Origin: RYN-230 sp963770535
Lineage (GTDB): Bacteria > Actinomycetota > Actinomycetes > Streptosporangiales > Streptosporangiaceae
Assembly: GCA_963770535.1 (NCBI GenBank)
Contig: CAVYPZ010000004.1
Span: 868,001-932,000 of the forward strand
DNA: 64,000 nucleotides
Reading direction: 5' to 3'
Part shown: positions 42,973 to 51,703 of the stretch, piece by piece
Position numbering within the stretch: the first letter of the stretch is position 1
How the letters are laid out: every line of letters begins with the position of its first letter
Notes under the pieces: model-generated
Database searches by the model: none
Seen by the model: only the letters and a program-made list of their open reading frames with translations
Told to the model about the DNA's origin: nothing
Translations under genes and position numbers: made by a program

Positions 42973-44020
42973 ATGAGCGAGATCACTGAGCGCAGCCCCC
43001 AGGCCGTGGCGCCGCCGCCCGGGCCGGCACCCCGAGGGGCGCCAGGGCCGGTCCGCGCCGCGCTCAACGCGCTGGCCCGGCAGCGCGAGGCCACCGTCTT
43101 TGTCATCGCGGTGATCCTGCTGCTGTACTTCGGCATTAAGTACAACTCCACGTTCGTGAGCCAGACGAACCTGGCCAACCTGCTCTCGGAGACCGCGGCG
43201 CCGATCATCATCCTCTCTATCGGCGAGGTGTTCCTGCTGATCTGCGGGGAGATCGACCTCTCGGTCGGCTTCGTCTACATGCTCTCCCCGTTCCTCATGC
43301 ACTACCTGATCGACTTCTACGGTGTGCCCGGTCATCCCGGCGATCATCTGCTCGCTGCTCATGGGCCTGGTCGTGGGCTGGGTGAACGGCTTCCTCACCG
43401 TCACCATGGGCCTGCCTTCCTTCATCACCACGCTCGGGACCGGCTTCATCCTGTGGGGCATCACCCTGACCACGTCACACGCCTACCCGGCGGACATCCC
43501 TGCGGACTCGGTGGGCATCGGGCGCTGGATCGGCGCGGCGCCCTGGTCCCAGTTCATCTGGGCGGTCGCGATCACCGCGGTCTTCTACGTGGTGCTGAAC
43601 CAGACCAAGTGGGGCCTGTACACGATCGCCACCGGCGGCAACCTGCTGGGGGCCCGGGAGTCCGGGATCAAGGTCGGCCGGATCAAGTACGGCAACTTCA
43701 TGATCATCGGCGTGCTGGGGGCCCTGGTCGGCCTGCAGAACGCGTTCTACACCCAGACCATCGACCCGAGCGCCGGCGGCTACCAGCCGATGTTCTACGC
43801 GGTGACCGCGGCGGTCATCGGCGGCACGGCGATGCTCGGCGGCCAGGGCACCATCATCGGTGCGTTCCTCGGCTCCATCGTCCTGGCTACCCTGCTCAAC
43901 GGGATCAACGTGGCCGGGATCAGCGCCAACCCGCTGAACATCGTGTTCGGCGCGGCCATTCTGCTTTCCATGATCGCGAATGTCCGGCTGGCCCGGCTGC
44001 GAGCCGCAGGGAGGAACTGA
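42973..44020 (+). pseudogene. Sugar ABC transporter permease (FrcC/RbsC-like), one frameshift
   Basis: The ATG at 42973 with GGAG eight bases upstream starts a permease of about 348 residues. The first frame encodes the N-terminus and TM helices (TVFVIAVILLLYFGIKY, PIIILSIGEVFLLICGEIDLSVG, the family's GEIDLSVG block). Near 43322 one added base shifts the frame; it then continues VIPAIICSLLMGLVVGWVNGFLTV...LPSFITTLGTGFILWG to the end, including the GGNLLGARESGIKV and AAVIGGTAMLGGQGTIIGAFLGS motifs. The stop overlaps the ATPase start (ATGATG at 44018-44022). Confidence 0.86.
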
Positions 44021-44838
44021 TGACGACGGAACCAGTCCCGGACGCGCACGCGACGGCGACGGCTGACCCCAGTGGTGATGTGCTGCGGGTCGAGCACATC
44101 AGCAAGCGGTTCGGCGTGGTCCGCGCGCTGAACGACGTGAACCTGCACCTGGTCCAGGGGGAGGTGCTCGGGCTGCTCGGTGACAACGGCGCGGGCAAGT
44201 CCACCCTCATCAAGATCATGTGCGGTTTCCAGCCCCCGACCTCGGGCCGCATCATCCTGGAGGGCCAGGAGATCACGCTGAAGTCGGTGGATCAGGCCCG
44301 CTCGCTGGGCATCGACACCGTGTACCAGGATCTGGCGCTGATCAACGAGCTCACCGTCTACCACAACATGTTCCTGAACCGGGAACGGACCCGCTGGTCG
44401 CTGCTGTCCAACCGGAGCATGCGGAAGACCGCCCAGGAGCAGCTGGACCGGATCGGGGTGAACATCCCCTCGGTCGACTCGGAGGTGGCCAAGCTGTCCG
44501 GTGGCCAGCGGCAGGCCATCGCGGTGGCCCGGGCGGTGACCTCGAACGCCAAGGTGCTGCTGCTCGACGAGCCGCTGGCGGCGATGGGCGCGAAGGAAGG
44601 GGCGATGATCCTGGAACTGGTCAAGGACCTGAAGAGCCAGGGCCAGGTCTCGATCATCATGATCATGCACAACTACGGGCAGGCCCTGGAAGTGTGCGAC
44701 CGGATCAACCTGCTCCAGCACGGCGAGATCACCTTCGACAAGCTGGCCAAGGACACCTCGGTCCAGGAACTGAACGACATCGTCATCGAGGAGTACCGGC
44801 GGGCCCTGGAAGAGCAGAAGCGGCAGAAGACCGCCTGA
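44020..44838 (+). CDS. Sugar ABC transporter ATPase (FrcA-like, single domain)
   Basis: A 272-residue ATPase energising sugar import. Walker A GDNGAGKST, signature KLSGGQRQAIAV, Walker B KVLLLDEPLAAMG, switch histidine in MIMHNYGQALEV. It has one nucleotide-binding domain, as in the FrcA subgroup, unlike the fused double domain of RbsA. The Walker B neighbourhood (DEPLAAMGAKE) is typical of this class. The start overlaps the permease stop, with GAGGAA upstream. Confidence 0.93.
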   Translation: MTTEPVPDAHATATADPSGDVLRVEHISKRFGVVRALNDVNLHLVQGEVLGLLGDNGAGKSTLIKIMCGFQPPTSGRIILEGQEITLKSVDQARSLGIDTVYQDLALINELTVYHNMFLNRERTRWSLLSNRSMRKTAQEQLDRIGVNIPSVDSEVAKLSGGQRQAIAVARAVTSNAKVLLLDEPLAAMGAKEGAMILELVKDLKSQGQVSIIMIMHNYGQALEVCDRINLLQHGEITFDKLAKDTSVQELNDIVIEEYRRALEEQKRQKTA

Positions 44839-44978
44839 CCCTGGTGGCCCCCTCCGCGGCGGCCTGTCCCGGCCGGGCCGGGGCAGGCCCCGGCCCGGCC
44901 TGCGGCACGGAACGGCGAGCCAGGCCGGGCCGGCCGGGGCGGCTAAACGGGGCCGCCGCATCGGGCAGGATGACTGTC

Positions 44979-46571
44979 ATGCCAACGCGCCGCCGGATGA
45001 ACCCGACCCGCCGGGCGACAGGGCCGCGGCCCGTACGCCGGGCCGTGCTGATGATCGCGGCGCTGGCAGGCGCCGTCCTGGTCACCGTGGCGGGCTGCAC
45101 GTCGGGTGGGGACCCTGCGGCTTCATCCCCCGCGGCACCGGCCGGCTCCTCCGGGAGCGTGGGGTCGGCGCTGCACTGGCATTCCTGCTCCGCGGGGGGC
45201 GCGAGCCTGCAGTGCGCCAGCCTCAGGGTGCCCCTCGACTACGCCCGGCCCGGCGGCCGCAGCATCACGATCGCGCTGTCCCGGGTGGCGGCGACCGCCC
45301 CGGCCAGCCAGCAGCAGGGTGACCTGCTCGTCAACCCGGGCGGCCCGGGGGGCAGCGGGCTCGGCCTCGCGGCGTCGGTCGCGGACAGCCTCAGCCCGCA
45401 GGTCGCCGCCGACTACAACATCATCGGCTTCGACCCGCGCGGGGTGGGTTCCAGCGTTCCCGCCCTGTCGTGCGATCCCTCCTTCTTCTCGGGGCTGCGC
45501 CCGGACTACATCCCGTCCGGTCCCGCGGCGGAGCAGGCCCTCATCGGCCGGGCCAGGAGTTACGCTGCGGACTGCCAGAAGCGTTACGGCTGGCTGCTGC
45601 CGTACCTGACATCCGAAGACACCGCGCGGGACATGGACTCCATCCGGGCAGCGCTCGGCGTCCCGAAGATCAGTTACTTCGGCTACTCCTACGGGACGTA
45701 CCTGGGCCAGGTGTACGCCACGCTGTTCCCGCACCACCTGCGCCGCATGGTCCTGGACAGCACCGTGGACCCCACCGGGGCGTGGTACGCCGACAACATC
45801 GCCCAGGACTACGCGTTCCAGGGCCGGATGGAGGCGTTCTTCGCCTGGGTGGCCGCCAACCACGCCGCCTACGGGCTGGGCACGACCCGGAACGCAGTGG
45901 ATCAGGCATGGTACCGGGCCCGGGCACGCCTGCAGGCCCACCCCGTGAACGGCCGGATCGGTGCCGACGATTTCGACGACACGTTCCTGCTGGGCGGGTA
46001 CAACAACGTGCTGTGGCCGGGACTGGCCGCGGCGCTGGCCGCCTACCTGCACAACGGCGCCACCAGCGAGCTGGTCAGCCTGTACCAGCAGGAGGGCGCC
46101 CAGGGCGAGAACGAGTTCGCGGTCTACAACGCGGTGGAGTGCAGTGACGTCAACTGGCCCCGGAACTGGGCCAGGTGGAACTCCGATACCCGCCGGGTGT
46201 ACCGGACCGCGCCGTTCCAGGCCTGGGACAATGCGTGGTTCAACGCTGCCTGCGCGTACTGGCCAGTGCGCGGGCCCGCGCACCCGCTGCAGATCAAGGG
46301 GGCCGGGCTGCCGGGGATCCTGATGCTGCAGGGCACCCTGGACGCGGCGACCCCGTACGCGGGCGCGCAGGCCGCGCACCGGCTGCTGCCCAGCGCCAGG
46401 ATGGTCGTCGTCGTGGGGGGCGGCAACCACGGCCAGTCCCTCGCCCAGCCACCCAACAACTGCGTCAATGGCTACCTGAACCGTTACCTGGCCACTGGCG
46501 CGCTGCCCGGCCGCCCGGGCCTGGTCAACGCCACCTGCCCGGCCCTGCCTCCGCCCCCTCCGGCTGGCTGA
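44979..46571 (+). CDS. Secreted alpha/beta-hydrolase lipoprotein (tripeptidyl aminopeptidase type)
   Basis: A 530-residue lipoprotein resembling the SlpD/SlpE and tripeptidyl aminopeptidase family of actinomycetes. A twin-arginine-containing N-terminus and hydrophobic core end in the lipobox VTVAGC. The hydrolase core shows the oxyanion region NPGGPGGSG, DPRGVGSS, nucleophile S237 in GYSYGTYLG, D455 in TLDAATPY and H484 in GGNHGQS. The C-terminal TAP-like domain ends in a conserved cysteine region (NNCVNGYLNRYLATG). It likely removes N-terminal peptides outside the cell. The start is the ATG at 44979 with AGGA eight bases upstream. Confidence 0.92.
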   Translation: MPTRRRMNPTRRATGPRPVRRAVLMIAALAGAVLVTVAGCTSGGDPAASSPAAPAGSSGSVGSALHWHSCSAGGASLQCASLRVPLDYARPGGRSITIALSRVAATAPASQQQGDLLVNPGGPGGSGLGLAASVADSLSPQVAADYNIIGFDPRGVGSSVPALSCDPSFFSGLRPDYIPSGPAAEQALIGRARSYAADCQKRYGWLLPYLTSEDTARDMDSIRAALGVPKISYFGYSYGTYLGQVYATLFPHHLRRMVLDSTVDPTGAWYADNIAQDYAFQGRMEAFFAWVAANHAAYGLGTTRNAVDQAWYRARARLQAHPVNGRIGADDFDDTFLLGGYNNVLWPGLAAALAAYLHNGATSELVSLYQQEGAQGENEFAVYNAVECSDVNWPRNWARWNSDTRRVYRTAPFQAWDNAWFNAACAYWPVRGPAHPLQIKGAGLPGILMLQGTLDAATPYAGAQAAHRLLPSARMVVVVGGGNHGQSLAQPPNNCVNGYLNRYLATGALPGRPGLVNATCPALPPPPPAG

Positions 46572-46603
46572 CTGGCCTTGGCGGGCTTTCCTGATGACGG
46601 ACC

Positions 46604-46609
46604 GATACT
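46604..46609 (+). promoter_or_regulatory. Candidate -10 element for a leaderless GNAT transcript
   Basis: GATACT lies eight bases before the GTG at 46618, the spacing expected when transcription starts at or next to the start codon. The GGGAGG next to the GTG has no room to act as a ribosome-binding site for it. No clear -35 was found. Confidence 0.35.
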
Positions 46610-46617
46610 CTGGGAGG

Positions 46618-47475
46618 GTGCTGCGCACCAAGGCGTCGCGGTCGTCATCGCTGCGCCTGCTGAACGACCGCGATCGCGACGACGTGCTCGAGTTGTGCGA
46701 CCGCGACCCGGTGGTGAACGTCTTCGTCAGCTCCCGGGTCCATGAGGCAGGTCTCGATCCGGTCCGGCTCGGCGGGCAGATGTGGGGTTTCGCGCCGGGC
46801 GGCAAGCTGACCTCGGCGTGCTATGCCGGGGCCAACCTGGTCCCGGTCGGGGCGACTCCCGCCGCAGCGACCGCGTTCGCCGGCCGGGCCCGGCTTCAGG
46901 GCAGGCGCTGCTCGTCCATCGTGGGCCCGGCGGAAGCGGTCGGGCAGATGTGGGAACTGCTGCGCCCTTACTGGGGCCAGCCCCGGGAGATCCGGGAAGC
47001 ACAGCCGGTCATGGCGATCTCCGGGCCGCCGACGGCGGACCCGGACCCGGACCTGCGCCGTGTCCGGCCCAACGAGCTCGACGTGCTGCTGCCTGCCTCG
47101 GTGGCCATGTTCACCGAGGAAGTGGGCGTGTCGCCGCTCGGACCCGACGGCGGGGCCGCCTACCGGGCCCGGGTCGCGGAGCTGATCGCCCTCGGGCGCG
47201 CGTTCGCCCGGATCGAGGACGGCCGGGTGATGTTCAAGGCCGAGGTCGGGGCCGTCACCCCGCACGCATGCCAGGTGCAGGGAGTATGGGTGCGGCCAGA
47301 GCTGCGGGGCCAGGGGCTCGCCGTGTCCGGGATGGCCGCCGTGGTGCAGGAGGCGCTGCGGACCATCGCGCCCGTCGTGTCTCTCTACGTCAATGACTTC
47401 AACGCACCGGCGCGGGCCGTCTACCGCAAAGTCGGCTTCGCCGAGCAGGCCACCCTCACCTCGATCCTTTTCTGA
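46618..47475 (+). CDS. GNAT-family N-acetyltransferase (DUF4081 type)
   Basis: A 285-residue acetyltransferase of the actinobacterial family usually found directly after ispG. An N-terminal DUF4081 region (VVNVFVSSRVHEAGLDPVRLGGQMWGF, SACYAGANLVPV, CSSIVGPAEAVGQMWELL) precedes the acetyl-CoA-binding GNAT domain with QVQGVWVRPELRGQGLAVSGMAAVV and a C-terminal YVNDFNAPARAVYRKVGF. GTG 46618 is preferred over the ATG at 46594 because homologues begin near LRLL and a -10-like element lies between. The acceptor substrate is unknown. Confidence 0.88.
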   Translation: MLRTKASRSSSLRLLNDRDRDDVLELCDRDPVVNVFVSSRVHEAGLDPVRLGGQMWGFAPGGKLTSACYAGANLVPVGATPAAATAFAGRARLQGRRCSSIVGPAEAVGQMWELLRPYWGQPREIREAQPVMAISGPPTADPDPDLRRVRPNELDVLLPASVAMFTEEVGVSPLGPDGGAAYRARVAELIALGRAFARIEDGRVMFKAEVGAVTPHACQVQGVWVRPELRGQGLAVSGMAAVVQEALRTIAPVVSLYVNDFNAPARAVYRKVGFAEQATLTSILF

Positions 47476-47800
47476 CCGCTGCGGGACGAGCGGTGAATGG
47501 CGGGGTTTGGGTGCAGCTTCCTGAGCCAGAGGAGCGTGCCGAAACGCTGATATGCCGAGGAGGGGAGGCGCGCCGCAGGCGCGTTCTCGCCGAGGAGGCG
47601 AATGGCGGGGGGTCCATGGGGGTCGCCCCCCGGACCAACAGGACCCGGGAAGGGGACGGGCATACCGCAACGGCGGCCCGTCCCCCCGGCCCCCTGTCGC
47701 CGTCTCGCCCGTAGCCCGAACATCCCCTCCCGGCGAGATCTGGGACGTAGGCTAGTCCGCGTACTTCGCACTAAGTTCGCAGCACAGATAGAGCCGTGAC
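47476..47800. other. 325-bp intergenic region upstream of the regulator
   Basis: No gene is recognised. It holds G-rich and C-rich inverted segments (GGGGGGTCC.. / GGTCGCCCCCC at 47615-47640) and a repeated GAATGGCGGGG word at 47494 and 47599. The A/T-richer stretch before the regulator start (47750-47795) should hold its promoter. Confidence 0.4.
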
Positions 47801-48781
47801 GTGACTGAGCCGCAGCAAGCGGCGGGCCGTGAGGCCGCCGGGCGTTACCTGCGCGAATTACTCCTGCGCCCGGGCCGCTACCGCCAGCTCTGGGAGTTTC
47901 ATGCCCAGCGGTCACGGCCCGGGGCGGTCAATCATCTCGCCGTGGCGGACGTGCTCGCCCAGTACCTGTGGGAGTCCCCCCGCGCCGGCGGCCAGTCCGA
48001 TGTACTGCCCCATCAGCTCAAGGACACCGTGGGCCGGGCATTGTCCGGCCGGCTGCTGAGCCGGTCCACGCTGGGCCTGTTCGTGGCCGCGTTCGGTCTT
48101 TCCAGCCAGGAGGAGGAGCGGCTCTGGCGGCTGTGGCGGGGAACCGGCCGGATCACTGTCCTCGCCGGGCCGCGGGCGATGCGCTCCGGCGCGGCCGCCG
48201 AGGTCGCCGGGGTGCTGGGGCCGCGCCGGCACCAGACCGTCTCCCTTCATGATCATGTCTACGCCGACGCTGACCGCAGGCTGGCCCGGACCAGGACGCT
48301 CCAGGTCGTCGAGGCCCTGGCCGACGACCTCGACCGGATCCCGTACCTGTATGACACGAACGCGGTCACGCTGGAACTCGGGCAGGGATGCGCGGGGGCG
48401 CCCGGGCCCGTCCGGAGGATCGGCGAGGTGTACGGCACCGACATCCTTCTCGCCCGCTCACTCGGCCTGGGCGAGACCATCACCCTGGAGTACTGGACCT
48501 CCTACCACTACGACGGGAACCCGGCCGATCCCGCGGAGCGGGAGTACCGGCGGGCGGTGATGAACACCCTCGAGAACTTCGACATGCGCATCGAGTTCCA
48601 CCCTGACCAGCTGCCGGGCGCCGTGTGGTGGGCGGTATGGGACGGGGTGGAAGGCCGGGTGCTGGAGCAGGAGCAGGTCAGCCCGGACAGCCAGCACTCC
48701 GTGCACCGTTACCTGCGCTCCCTGGAGCGTTCGGTGGTGGGCTTCCACTGGAGCTGGGAGCCGGCCGGCGTCATGGCCTAG
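47801..48781 (+). CDS. Actinobacterial regulator with XRE-like N-terminus and ligand domain
   Basis: A 326-residue protein of a family I know mainly from actinomycetes. The N-terminal part (LADVLAQYLWES...LKDTVGRALSGRLLSRSTLGLFVAAFGLSSQEEERLWRLWRG) resembles the helix-turn-helix region of XRE regulators in which recognition helices are degenerate. The C-terminal 180 residues form an unnamed conserved domain: TVSLHDHVYADADRRLARTRTLQVVEAL, YLYDTNAVTLELGQG, IEFHPDQLPGAVWWAVWDG and a last block VHRYLRSLERSVVGFHWSWEP. Function is unknown. Only 10 bp separate it from the proA-like gene, so co-transcription is likely. Confidence 0.75.
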   Translation: MTEPQQAAGREAAGRYLRELLLRPGRYRQLWEFHAQRSRPGAVNHLAVADVLAQYLWESPRAGGQSDVLPHQLKDTVGRALSGRLLSRSTLGLFVAAFGLSSQEEERLWRLWRGTGRITVLAGPRAMRSGAAAEVAGVLGPRRHQTVSLHDHVYADADRRLARTRTLQVVEALADDLDRIPYLYDTNAVTLELGQGCAGAPGPVRRIGEVYGTDILLARSLGLGETITLEYWTSYHYDGNPADPAEREYRRAVMNTLENFDMRIEFHPDQLPGAVWWAVWDGVEGRVLEQEQVSPDSQHSVHRYLRSLERSVVGFHWSWEPAGVMA

Positions 48782-48791
48782 CATCGGCAGC

Positions 48792-50039
48792 GTGTCTGAT
48801 GCGCAGAAGGCAGTGATCGCCGGCGGCGAGGCCGCCCGGGACAGTGCCGCAAGCCTCGCCCACGCCCCCGACGATGTCATCAACCGGGTGCTGCGGGAGA
48901 TGGCCGCCCGGCTCACCGAGCGGGCCCCGGACATCCTCGCGGCCAACGCCGAGGATATGGCCGGCGGAGAGGCTGCCGGCCTGGGCCAGGGCCTGCTGGA
49001 CCGCCTGCGCCTCGATCCGGGCCGGATGCAGGAGATGGCCCGCCAGATCGGGCTGCTGGCCGGTGCGCCGTTCCCGCCCGGGCTCACCCCGCTCGGCGAG
49101 CTGCCTGGCGGCCCGTCCGGCGGCAGGCTGCGGCTGGCCGAGAGGCGGGTTCCGGTCGGGGTGATCGGCGCGAATTTCGAGGCCCGGCCCAACGTGACCA
49201 TCGATATCGCCTCGCAGCTGCTCAAGTCCCGCAATGCCGGCGTGCTGCGCACGGGCGGTGCCGCGCTGCGGTCCGCAGCGGCCCTCGCGGACCATGTGAT
49301 CGCCCCGTCCGCGGAGGCCGCCGGGCTGGACCCGCGGGTGGTGCAGCTCGTTCGTTCTGCGGACCGGGAAGCCGCGGTCGAGCTGGTCCGCCAGCCGGGG
49401 CTGATCCCGCTGGTCATCCTGCGCGGCAGCGGGGAGACCACGCGCAGCCTGGCCGCTGAGGCGGCGCGGTCGGGGGTGCGCACGCTGGCACACGCCGACG
49501 GGGGTGGAGTGCTGTACCTGGACCGCGCGGCCGATCCGGCGCTGGCCACCGAGATCGTCACCGCGAGCCTCGACCGGCTCGGCGTGTGCAACCGGCTGAA
49601 CCTTCTGCTGATCGCCACGCAGGCATGGGACACGTTGCTCGATACGGTGCTCGGCCCGGTCCGCGCGCTGGGCATCACGCCGTCGCTGCCACCGCACGCC
49701 CACCCGCTGGGCCATGAGTGGGCCCTGGACAGCGGCCACGAGGCCACCCTGACCATCGCGCCCGCGGACGGCCCCGCGGCAGCTGCCACGCTGGCCAACG
49801 ACTGCACGTCCGGCCTCGCAGCCGGCATCGTCACCGCCGACCCCGCCGCGGCCCGTGAGTTCCTGGACACCTACCGCGGGACCGGCGCATTCTGGAACGC
49901 CACCACGCGGCTGCTCGACGGGTTCAAGCTGCGCGGTGTGCCGGAGACCGGCATCAACGTGGACCACGTGCCGGGGCCACGCGGCCCGGTCACCTTCCAG
50001 GATCTGTGCCTCCGGCAGTACGTGGTCGTCCCGGCCTAG
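48792..50039 (+). CDS. proA: Glutamate-5-semialdehyde dehydrogenase-like protein
   Basis: A 415-residue ALDH-superfamily protein predicted to reduce gamma-glutamyl phosphate to the semialdehyde in proline synthesis. It has VPVGVIGANFEARPNVTIDIASQLLKSRNAGVLRTGG, the ProA-specific neighbourhood, the catalytic cysteine C266 in LGVCNRLN, and EWALDSGHEATLTI; GTGAFWNATTRLLDGFKLRGVPETGIN closes the protein. Some normally conserved words differ (ILRGSGETTRSL for IPRGG...), so it may be a divergent paralogue rather than the main ProA. The start is a GTG at 48792. No proB is adjacent. Confidence 0.82.
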   Translation: MSDAQKAVIAGGEAARDSAASLAHAPDDVINRVLREMAARLTERAPDILAANAEDMAGGEAAGLGQGLLDRLRLDPGRMQEMARQIGLLAGAPFPPGLTPLGELPGGPSGGRLRLAERRVPVGVIGANFEARPNVTIDIASQLLKSRNAGVLRTGGAALRSAAALADHVIAPSAEAAGLDPRVVQLVRSADREAAVELVRQPGLIPLVILRGSGETTRSLAAEAARSGVRTLAHADGGGVLYLDRAADPALATEIVTASLDRLGVCNRLNLLLIATQAWDTLLDTVLGPVRALGITPSLPPHAHPLGHEWALDSGHEATLTIAPADGPAAAATLANDCTSGLAAGIVTADPAAAREFLDTYRGTGAFWNATTRLLDGFKLRGVPETGINVDHVPGPRGPVTFQDLCLRQYVVVPA

Positions 50040-50258
50040 CCCCGCGGCGGCCCGCACGCCTGCCCCGCGAGCCTGACCCTGGGGCCGCGCCGATCCCCCG
50101 ACCTGCGGCAGGTCAGGGCCTGTAGCCTCCCGGCCCGGCGGCGGTTATCCTGACCGGGCATCGGCCACAGGTCAGCAGGCAGGCCAGCGCCCGCGGGCCC
50201 GGTGGTGCGCTTGGGACACGGCCTGAACCCGGCGCCGGAGCCGGATCTGCCGTGCGTC

Positions 50259-50735
50259 ATGACGGAGACGCTGGTGAGCTGGAGCAGCCGGTCGGCGGGG
50301 TCCCGCGGCCGGCCCGCCCTGCTCGAAGCCAGCGGGCTCACCAGGAGCTCCGGCCCGCTCACCATGCTCCGCCAGGTCAGCCTCCAGGTCTTCCGCGGCG
50401 AGATCGTCGCGATCCCTGGGGCCGGTGGCCCGGAGCCGGCCTGGGCCGATCATGACCGGCTGGAGCAGGTATTCGCCAACCTGGAGAACGCGGCCAGCCA
50501 CGGCGCGTCATCGCGGGGCACGGACGTCACCGAGATGGCGGGGACCGGGCTGGGACTGCCCATCGCACGGGGGATCGTCGAAGCGCGCGGCGGCACGCTT
50601 GTGCTGGCTGCTGCGGACCCCGGGGCGTCCTTCGTGGTCACGCTCCCGGCAGAACCGCCGCCAGGAGACACCCGCGAGCCTGCCGGGGCATCCTGCAGCG
50701 CGGTGGAGGAACCGGAGGAACAAGGTGGTGGCTGA
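50259..50735 (+). pseudogene. Chimeric remnant: ABC ATPase N-terminus joined to histidine-kinase C-terminus
   Basis: The first half reads as the start of a sugar ABC ATPase (RPALLEASGLTRSSGPLTMLRQVSLQVFRGEIVAIPGAGG), but the Walker A lysine and GKST are missing. It joins directly to HDRLEQVFANLENAASHG, a degraded N-box of a sensor kinase, then GTGLGLPIARGIVEARGGTLVLAAADPGASFVVTLPAE, an intact G2 box and C-terminus of a HATPase domain, with the intervening G1 box deleted. The frame is open for 159 residues and overlaps the response-regulator start by 11 bp, as a real kinase gene would. It looks like the product of deletions fusing two genes; function is unlikely but expression is possible. Confidence 0.7.
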
Positions 50736-51423
50736 CAGGACCGTCGTCCTCATCGTGGAGGACGACCAGAACATCGTCGACCTGGTCCGGGCCAATCTTT
50801 GCGCCCGTGGCCACGACGTGATCGTGTCCAAGGACGGCTCCGGGGTCAGCGAGGTCCTCCAGGCGCGCGGCCTCGACGTGGTGCTGCTGGACCTGATGCT
50901 GCCGGGGCGGGACGGGTTCGAGCTGTGCCGGGAGATCAGGGAACAGTCCGGGGTCGGCATCATCGTGCTGTCCGCCCGCCGCGCCGAGACCGACAAGGTC
51001 CGGGCGCTCAACCTCGGCGCCGACGACTACATGACCAAGCCGTTCGGGATCGAGGAACTCCTGGCCCGGATCAACGCGACGCTGCGGCGCAGCAAGTCGC
51101 CGGCCGATGGCCGGCCAGAGCCGAGCATCGTGCGCATCGGGGACGTCGAAATCGACCTGGAGCGCCGGCGGGTCACCAAGGCCGGCGGCCTGGTGCACCT
51201 GACCCCGACCGAGTTCGCGCTGCTGCGGCAGTTCGCGGTCAGCCCGGGAGAGCTGCTGACTCACGCGACGCTGCTGCGCCGGGTCTGGGGCCCCGGTTAC
51301 GAGACGCAGACCGAGTACACCCGGGTGTACGTCGGGCGGCTGCGCGCCAAGCTCGAGCGGGCCGGGGATGAGCCGCTGTTCATCACCGAGCCACGTTCTG
51401 GCTACCGGTTCGCCACGGCATGA
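50725..51423 (+). CDS. OmpR/PhoB-family response regulator
   Basis: A 232-residue two-component regulator. The receiver domain has the acidic pair ED (VLIVEDDQN), phospho-acceptor D56 (VVLLDLMLPG), the threonine/serine switch region IIVLSAR and lysine in DDYMTKPFG. The C-terminal winged helix runs from about residue 135 (VHLTPTEFALLRQFAVSPGELLTHATLLRRVWG...YVGRLRAKLE). Start: GTG at 50725 with GGAGG six bases upstream (the next GTG, 50728, is also possible). The cognate kinase gene seems to survive only as the chimeric remnant just upstream, which makes this an orphan regulator or one phosphorylated by a kinase elsewhere. Confidence 0.93.
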   Translation: MVADRTVVLIVEDDQNIVDLVRANLCARGHDVIVSKDGSGVSEVLQARGLDVVLLDLMLPGRDGFELCREIREQSGVGIIVLSARRAETDKVRALNLGADDYMTKPFGIEELLARINATLRRSKSPADGRPEPSIVRIGDVEIDLERRRVTKAGGLVHLTPTEFALLRQFAVSPGELLTHATLLRRVWGPGYETQTEYTRVYVGRLRAKLERAGDEPLFITEPRSGYRFATA

Positions 51424-51703
51424 GGCCGGCCCGTGCCGCGTCCCCGGCGCCCCGGTCAGTGGCCGCCCAGGGCGGGCTGGCCCCCCGGTCTCGGCCGGGG
51501 CCCATCACGACGGGGTTCCCGGTGATGCGCAGGCGCAAGGCGCTCAGCCAGCTCGGCACCGCGAAGATCGGGGTGCGCAGGACCTGATCTTCGCCTGGTG
51601 CACCTGGCCGCGGTGAGCGCGGCCGTGCTGGCCCGCCGGGTTCAGGCCAGCCGCCCCGCCTGACCCAGGGCACGGCGCCCGGCTTCCCCTAAGCTGCGGG
51701 GCG

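Noticed and set aside
37792..43330. Programmed +1 frameshifting in rseP and the sugar transporter genes
   Set aside because: The breaks share no slippery codon or stop context, number up to four in one gene, and such recoding is unknown in these families; base errors explain them more simply.
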